This document shows, in pieces, positions 58,901 to 64,000 of a stretch of DNA of 64,000 nucleotides. Under the pieces are notes generated by a model. The model made no database searches. It had not been told where the DNA came from and worked only from the letters and a program-made list of their open reading frames with translations. Origin of the DNA: Flavobacterium litorale (GTDB taxonomy: Bacteria > Bacteroidota > Bacteroidia > Flavobacteriales > Flavobacteriaceae); contig NZ_CP080429.1 of the NCBI RefSeq assembly GCF_019613795.1, positions 1,848,501 to 1,912,500 of the forward strand, in the 5' to 3' direction. Each line of letters starts with the position of its first letter. The first letter of the stretch is position 1. A program made the translations under genes and the position numbers.

Positions 58901-61447
58901 TTATTCGGCAGAATTTTCTGCTTTCTTAATTGTTACAACCAATTCTTTTTCATCTTCGTCAAGATCCATAAATATCTCGTCGCCAGTTGCAATTTTAGAG
59001 GTAATAATCTCTTCTGCTAAGGCATCTTCTACATATTTTTGGATGGCTCTTTTAAGTGGTCTTGCACCATATTGTTTATCAAAACCTTTATCGGCAATAA
59101 AGCTGGTTGCTTTTTCCGATAGTGTTATGGTGTAACCTAATCCTCTTATCCTTTCGTATAGTTTTTCGAGTTCAATTTCAATAATGGCATTAATATCCTC
59201 TTTTTCTAACGGATTAAATACAATTATGTCATCTATCCTGTTAATAAACTCAGGTGCAAATGTTTTTTTAAGTGCTGCCTCAATAACACCTTTAGCATAA
59301 TCACTAGCTTGTGCTTTTTTGGCAGATGTACCAAAACCTACACCTTGTCCGAAATCTTTTAATTGGCGCGCCCCAACGTTGGAGGTCATTACAATAATAG
59401 AATTTCTAAAGTCTATTTTTCTACCCAAACTATCTGTAAGGTAACCGTCATCTAGCACCTGCAATAGCATGTTAAATACATCGGGGTGTGCTTTTTCTAT
59501 CTCATCTAACAGTACTACACTATAAGGTTTTCTGCGTACCTTTTCGGTAAGCTGTCCGCCTTCTTCGTATCCAACATATCCTGGAGGTGCACCCACTAAT
59601 CGGGATATAGCAAATTTCTCCATATATTCACTCATATCAATACGTATAAGTGCATCTTCAGAGTCAAAAAGTTCTTTAGCCAATACTTTAGCCAATTGTG
59701 TTTTACCTACGCCTGTTTGCCCCAAAAAGATGAACGAACCAATAGGTTTATTAGGGTCTTTAAGCCCTGCGCGGTTACGCTGTATAGATTTGGCAATTTT
59801 GCTTACCGCATCGTCCTGACCAATAACTTTTCCTTTTATAAGCTCGGGCAATTTGGCTAGTTTATTACTCTCGGTTTGTGCAATACGGTTTACAGGTATT
59901 CCCGTCATCATACTAACCACATCGGCAACATTTTCGTCGGTAACCGTTACACGGTTGTTTTTAGAGTCTTCTTCCCATTGCTCTTGGGCTATGGCAAGGT
60001 CTTTCTCAATACGTTTCTCGTCATCGCGTAATCGTGCCGCCTCCTCATACTTTTGTTTTTTAACGACTGAGTTTTTGCTTTCGCGAACCTCCTCAAGTTG
60101 TCTTTCCAAATCAAGTATTTGCTTGGGTACATTAATATTGGTAATATGTACGCGCGAGCCTGCCTCATCCAATGCATCAATAGCTTTGTCTGGTAAAAAA
60201 CGGTCAGACATATATCTGTTCGTTAATTTTACACAAGCATCAATAGCCTCGTCTGTATAAATTACACTATGGTGGTCTTCGTACTTACTCTTTATGTTAT
60301 TTAGTATTGCTATCGTTTCCTCTACCGATGTAGGCTCTACAATAACTTTTTGGAAACGTCTTTCTAACGCGCCATCTTTCTCAATATACTGTCGGTACTC
60401 ATCTAGTGTTGTAGCACCAATACATTGTATTTCGCCCCGTGCTAGTGCGGGTTTAAACATATTACTGGCATCTAATGAGCCTGTAGCACCCCCTGCGCCT
60501 ACAATAGTATGTATCTCATCTATAAACAGTATAATATCGTCATTCTTTTCCAACTCATTCATCACGGCTTTCATACGCTCCTCGAACTGACCACGATATT
60601 TGGTGCCTGCTACAAGGCTAGCAAGATCTAACGTTACCACACGTTTGTTGAATAGTATTCGTGATACTTTTTTCTGAACAATGCGCAATGCAAGCCCTTC
60701 GGCAATTGCCGACTTACCTACGCCAGGCTCACCTATAAGTAGGGGGTTGTTTTTCTTTCTTCTACTAAGTATTTGCGATACGCGCTCAATTTCTTTTTCA
60801 CGACCTACTACAGGGTCAAGTTTTCCTTCCTCAGCAAGTTCAGTCAAATCACGACCAAAATTATCGAGTACTGGCGTTTTAGACTTTTTATTTGTTTTTG
60901 CGCCAGAAGAAGGGTTGTTAAACGAACTTTCGCGCATACTGTCATCCTGTCCTGCATCGTCGTTAAACGATTCTGCTTTGGGCAGATTTTCGAGATAATC
61001 TTCTTCGTTTGATGTCATATTGATAAATTCTTCTTTAACAGTTTCGTAATCAATTTTTAGCTTGTTCAATAATTTTGTTGTTGGGTCGTTTTCATTACGT
61101 AATATACAAAGCAAAAGGTGTGCGGTACTTATAGAGGTGCTCTGGAAAACCTTAGCCTCTAAAAACGTTGTACGCAGGGCGCGCTCTGCCTGCCTTGTTA
61201 AATGTAGGTTTTTCTTTTCGTTGCGCTCTGCATTAGGGTTTGCAGGGCTTAATATCTCTACTTTTCTACGTAAATGATCCAAATCAATTGTAATACTATT
61301 TAATATGGAGATAGCTTTTCCGTTGCCATCTCTAAGGATACCCAGCATTAAGTGTTCTGTACCAATAAAGTCGTGCCCCAGTCGTAAGGCCTCCTCCTTA
61401 CTATAGGTAATCACATCTTTAACTCTTGGCGAAAAATTGTCATCCAT
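58901..61447 (-). CDS. clpC: ClpC-type AAA+ ATPase of the Clp protease
   Basis: A protein of 848 residues from [38 protein letters not shown]; a GTG three codons upstream is a weaker start. It has the double Clp_N repeat, a linker, then two ATPase modules with Walker A motifs GEPGVGKS and GQTGVGKT. Between them is a UVR-like segment ([22 protein letters not shown]) in the coiled-coil arm, which marks ClpC rather than ClpA. ClpC unfolds proteins for ClpP. The adaptor ClpS is encoded at 12115-12390. It lies divergent from gyrA. Confidence 0.95.
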   Translation of the reverse strand: MDDNFSPRVKDVITYSKEEALRLGHDFIGTEHLMLGILRDGNGKAISILNSITIDLDHLRRKVEILSPANPNAERNEKKNLHLTRQAERALRTTFLEAKVFQSTSISTAHLLLCILRNENDPTTKLLNKLKIDYETVKEEFINMTSNEEDYLENLPKAESFNDDAGQDDSMRESSFNNPSSGAKTNKKSKTPVLDNFGRDLTELAEEGKLDPVVGREKEIERVSQILSRRKKNNPLLIGEPGVGKSAIAEGLALRIVQKKVSRILFNKRVVTLDLASLVAGTKYRGQFEERMKAVMNELEKNDDIILFIDEIHTIVGAGGATGSLDASNMFKPALARGEIQCIGATTLDEYRQYIEKDGALERRFQKVIVEPTSVEETIAILNNIKSKYEDHHSVIYTDEAIDACVKLTNRYMSDRFLPDKAIDALDEAGSRVHITNINVPKQILDLERQLEEVRESKNSVVKKQKYEEAARLRDDEKRIEKDLAIAQEQWEEDSKNNRVTVTDENVADVVSMMTGIPVNRIAQTESNKLAKLPELIKGKVIGQDDAVSKIAKSIQRNRAGLKDPNKPIGSFIFLGQTGVGKTQLAKVLAKELFDSEDALIRIDMSEYMEKFAISRLVGAPPGYVGYEEGGQLTEKVRRKPYSVVLLDEIEKAHPDVFNMLLQVLDDGYLTDSLGRKIDFRNSIIVMTSNVGARQLKDFGQGVGFGTSAKKAQASDYAKGVIEAALKKTFAPEFINRIDDIIVFNPLEKEDINAIIEIELEKLYERIRGLGYTITLSEKATSFIADKGFDKQYGARPLKRAIQKYVEDALAEEIITSKIATGDEIFMDLDEDEKELVVTIKKAENSAE

Positions 61448-61706
61448 AATATGCACTTGTGTAATGTAAATATAAGTATTTACTATAAGATTTTACAAAA
61501 ACTGTACCCGTGTAATGGTACTGTCATGCTAAGTGACAAAAAAAACACTAAAAATAAAAGGTTTTTAGGATTACTTTATTAACTGTTTGGTGTGTTTATA
61601 ATGTTAATAAAACGCAAAAAAATATTAAACTAAGCCTTATAAATGCTAATAAAATTGTGTATATTGGCACGTTTTGTAATACTATAAAAACTTAATATAA
61701 ATACTT

Positions 61707-64000
61707 ATGGCTGAAGGAGAAAAGTTAATCCCAATTAACATTGAAGACGAAATGAAGTCAGCCTACATTGATTATTCAATGTCGGTAATTGTTTCAAGAG
61801 CGCTTCCCGATGTTAGAGATGGCTTGAAACCCGTACACAGAAGAGTACTTTACGGAATGAATGAACTGGGTGTATTTGCGAATCGTGCCCATAAAAAATC
61901 TGCCAGGATAGTGGGAGAGGTATTAGGTAAATACCACCCGCATGGCGATACCTCTGTTTATGATGCAATGGTGCGTATGGCACAAGAGTGGAGCTTACGT
62001 TATATGTTGATAGATGGGCAGGGTAACTTTGGCTCGATAGATGGCGATAGCCCTGCTGCAATGCGTTATACTGAGGCGCGTATGCAAAAGATGTCGGAAG
62101 ATATTATGGCTGACATTGATAAGGAAACAGTAGATTTTCAACTGAACTTTGACGATACGTTACACGAACCTACCGTAATGCCAACACGCGTGCCCAACTT
62201 GCTTATTAACGGAGCATCGGGTATTGCAGTAGGTATGGCTACCAACATGCCACCGCATAACCTTACTGAGGTTATAGATGGTACGCTTGCTTATATAGAT
62301 GATGATACCATTAATATAGATGAATTAATGAACCATGTAAAAGCACCCGATTTTCCTACAGGGGGTGTAATATACGGTTACGATGGTGTTCGTGAGGCTT
62401 TTAAAACAGGACGTGGGCGTGTAGTAATGCGTGCCAAAGTGAATTTTGAAGAAGTAGAAGGTAGGGAGGCTATAATAGTTACCGAGATACCTTACCAGGT
62501 TAACAAGGCAGAAATGATTAAGAAAACTGCCGATATGGTTAACGATAAAAAAATAGATGGCATTGCCAATATTCGTGATGAATCGGACAGAAAAGGAATG
62601 CGTATTGTGTACATACTAAAACGTGATGCTGTACCCAATGTAGTACTTAACACATTGTACAAATACACGCAATTACAATCGTCCTTTAGTGTAAACAACA
62701 TTGCATTGGTAGATGGCAGACCGCAACTACTTAACCTTAAAGATTTAATACACTACTTTGTAGAACACAGACACGATGTAGTAGTACGCAGAACGAAGTA
62801 CGACCTCCGCAAGGCAGAAGAGAGAGCACACATATTAGAAGGGTTAATTATAGCATCTGATAATATTGATGAGGTTATCCGTATAATACGAGGCTCTAAA
62901 GATGGCGAAGAAGCGCGTGCTAACTTAATTGAGCGTTTTAAATTATCTGAAATTCAGGCACGTGCTATTGTAGAAATGCGATTACGACAGCTTACTGGAC
63001 TGGAACAAGATAAGCTAAGAGCGGAGTATGAGGATATTATGAAATTGATTGCTGAGTTGAAAGCCTTGTTGGAGAATAAGGAATTACGAATGAACCTTAT
63101 TAAGGAAGAGCTTGTTGAAATACGTAATAAGTATGGCGATGAGCGTCGTTCGGAAATAGAATATGCAGGCGGTGATGTTAGTATTGAAGACCTTATTGCA
63201 GATGAAAGCGTAGTGATTACAATTTCGCACGCAGGATATGTTAAGCGTACTCCATTATCAGAATACAAAACCCAGAATAGGGGAGGCGTAGGGCAAAAAG
63301 GTGTGACTACACGCGATCAAGATTTCTTGGAGCATTTATTTGTAGCAACCAACCACCAGTACATGTTATTTTTTACCCAAAAAGGAAAATGTTTCTGGAT
63401 GCGTGTTTACGAAATACCCGAGGGTACTAAAACAAGTAAAGGACGCGCGATACAAAACCTGATTAATATTGAAAGTGACGATAAGGTAAAAGCATTTATT
63501 TGTACTCAGGACCTTAAAGACGAAGAATATATTAACAACCACTATGTTATTATGGCTACCAAAAAAGGAGTAGTTAAAAAAACATTGTTGGAGCAGTATT
63601 CACGCCCAAGGCTAAACGGTATTAATGCTATAACCATTCGTGAAGATGATGAGTTGCTAGAAGCAAAGCTAACTACAGGCGAGAGCCAAGTGGTATTAGC
63701 CGTAAAATCGGGTAAATTGGTTCGGTTTGAAGAAGGTAAAACACGACCTATGGGGCGTAATGCATCGGGTGTTCGTGGTATTACGTTACAGGACGATAAT
63801 GATGAGGTTATTGGTATGGTTTCTGTAGACGACATGAGTAGTGAAATACTCGTGGTTTCAGAAAATGGTTACGGTAAACGCTCTAGCCTTGAAGATTACA
63901 GAATAACCAACCGTGGTGGTAAGGGGGTAAAAACACTTAATATTACTGATAAAACAGGAGCACTGGTTGCTGTAAAAAATGTAACTGATGCCGATGATTT
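61707..64000 (+). CDS. gyrA: DNA gyrase subunit A, cut by the right edge
   Basis: The first 764 codons are visible. It is the DNA-cutting subunit of gyrase and introduces negative supercoils together with GyrB. The start [49 protein letters not shown] is typical. The catalytic Tyr121 lies in [10 protein letters not shown]. The quinolone-determining region reads [17 protein letters not shown], with Thr at the position of E. coli Ser83 and Asp kept at position 87; Thr there is, to my knowledge, the normal residue in Flavobacterium. The GyrA box and beta-pinwheel repeats follow ([18 protein letters not shown]). Confidence 0.97.
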   Translation, partial: MAEGEKLIPINIEDEMKSAYIDYSMSVIVSRALPDVRDGLKPVHRRVLYGMNELGVFANRAHKKSARIVGEVLGKYHPHGDTSVYDAMVRMAQEWSLRYMLIDGQGNFGSIDGDSPAAMRYTEARMQKMSEDIMADIDKETVDFQLNFDDTLHEPTVMPTRVPNLLINGASGIAVGMATNMPPHNLTEVIDGTLAYIDDDTINIDELMNHVKAPDFPTGGVIYGYDGVREAFKTGRGRVVMRAKVNFEEVEGREAIIVTEIPYQVNKAEMIKKTADMVNDKKIDGIANIRDESDRKGMRIVYILKRDAVPNVVLNTLYKYTQLQSSFSVNNIALVDGRPQLLNLKDLIHYFVEHRHDVVVRRTKYDLRKAEERAHILEGLIIASDNIDEVIRIIRGSKDGEEARANLIERFKLSEIQARAIVEMRLRQLTGLEQDKLRAEYEDIMKLIAELKALLENKELRMNLIKEELVEIRNKYGDERRSEIEYAGGDVSIEDLIADESVVITISHAGYVKRTPLSEYKTQNRGGVGQKGVTTRDQDFLEHLFVATNHQYMLFFTQKGKCFWMRVYEIPEGTKTSKGRAIQNLINIESDDKVKAFICTQDLKDEEYINNHYVIMATKKGVVKKTLLEQYSRPRLNGINAITIREDDELLEAKLTTGESQVVLAVKSGKLVRFEEGKTRPMGRNASGVRGITLQDDNDEVIGMVSVDDMSSEILVVSENGYGKRSSLEDYRITNRGGKGVKTLNITDKTGALVAVKNVTDADD

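Noticed and set aside
61953..61970. Thr in place of Ser83 in GyrA considered as a quinolone-resistance change
   Set aside because: Thr at this position is the usual residue in Flavobacterium, and Asp87 is kept.

Overview
The window is an AT-rich chromosomal segment from a member of the Bacteroidota, most likely the Flavobacteriaceae (Flavobacterium or a close relative). The evidence is a tmRNA whose tag reads GENNYALAA, repeated TAnnTTTG-type promoter elements upstream of many genes, near absence of Shine-Dalgarno sequences, a SusC/TonB-type outer-membrane receptor, head-GIN (DUF2807) and DUF4097 proteins, DUF4369/TlpA lipoproteins, and gene pairs such as CPBP protease-menE that are common in this family. 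I identify about 60 protein genes, one tmRNA and one tRNA, plus one complete insertion element.

Layout. 1-1.9 kb: a nitric-oxide response cluster (Crp/Fnr regulator, small membrane protein, flavohemoglobin cut by the left edge) and ssrA. 2-5.5 kb: an alanine dehydrogenase/transhydrogenase-family enzyme and an FHS sugar transporter. 5.5-9.4 kb: a six-gene minus-strand envelope operon (membrane protein, winged-helix regulator, DUF1361, unknown, membrane protein, CreD) with the same 17-bp palindrome before three of its genes. 9.5-19.5 kb: kdsA, a lipoprotein, a YeeE/YedE sulfur-import pair, prmA-clpS, a porin, a class V aminotransferase, a lipid A-type acyltransferase, rhomboid, SIMPL and PAP2 proteins. 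19.7-32 kb: tRNA-Tyr, TlpA lipoprotein, a persulfide dioxygenase-rhodanese fusion, a TonB-type receptor, ArsC, CPBP protease, menE, M1 peptidase and an acyl-CoA carboxylase beta subunit. 31.8-35 kb: a PiT-like membrane protein divergent from a DUF47-PiT phosphate uptake pair. 35-49.8 kb: a GAF histidine kinase, prfB with its programmed frameshift, threonine aldolase, YbaB, an S9 peptidase, a cysteine synthase-family enzyme, an ECF sigma/anti-sigma operon with two beta-solenoid envelope proteins, YebC, an S41 protease and gcvT. 49.9-52.2 kb: an IS1595-family element with a passenger gene. 52.2-64 kb: two related small exported proteins, NAD(P)HX repair, hutH, GNAT, a retropepsin-RimK fusion, clpC and gyrA (cut by the right edge).

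The part that looks least described is the 2,208-bp IS1595-family element (49949-52156). It has 23-bp imperfect inverted repeats starting GG, a perfect 8-bp target duplication, a transposase, and a divergent passenger gene for a small exported protein. It also has two non-coding stretches rich in nested complementary arms. One sits just 3' of the transposase. The other lies between a TAnnTTTG promoter and the passenger start codon, and a 17-nt segment of its stem is repeated exactly 4-20 nt before that start codon. Insertion fell between the stop codon of a lipoprotein gene and that gene's terminator. These RNA structures are inferred by reading complementarity and have not been folded or tested.

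The second notable pattern is the set of three 17-bp palindromes (ACTTTGAA-N-TTCAAAGT) in the CreD/DUF1361 operon, which probably are the operators of the winged-helix regulator encoded there.
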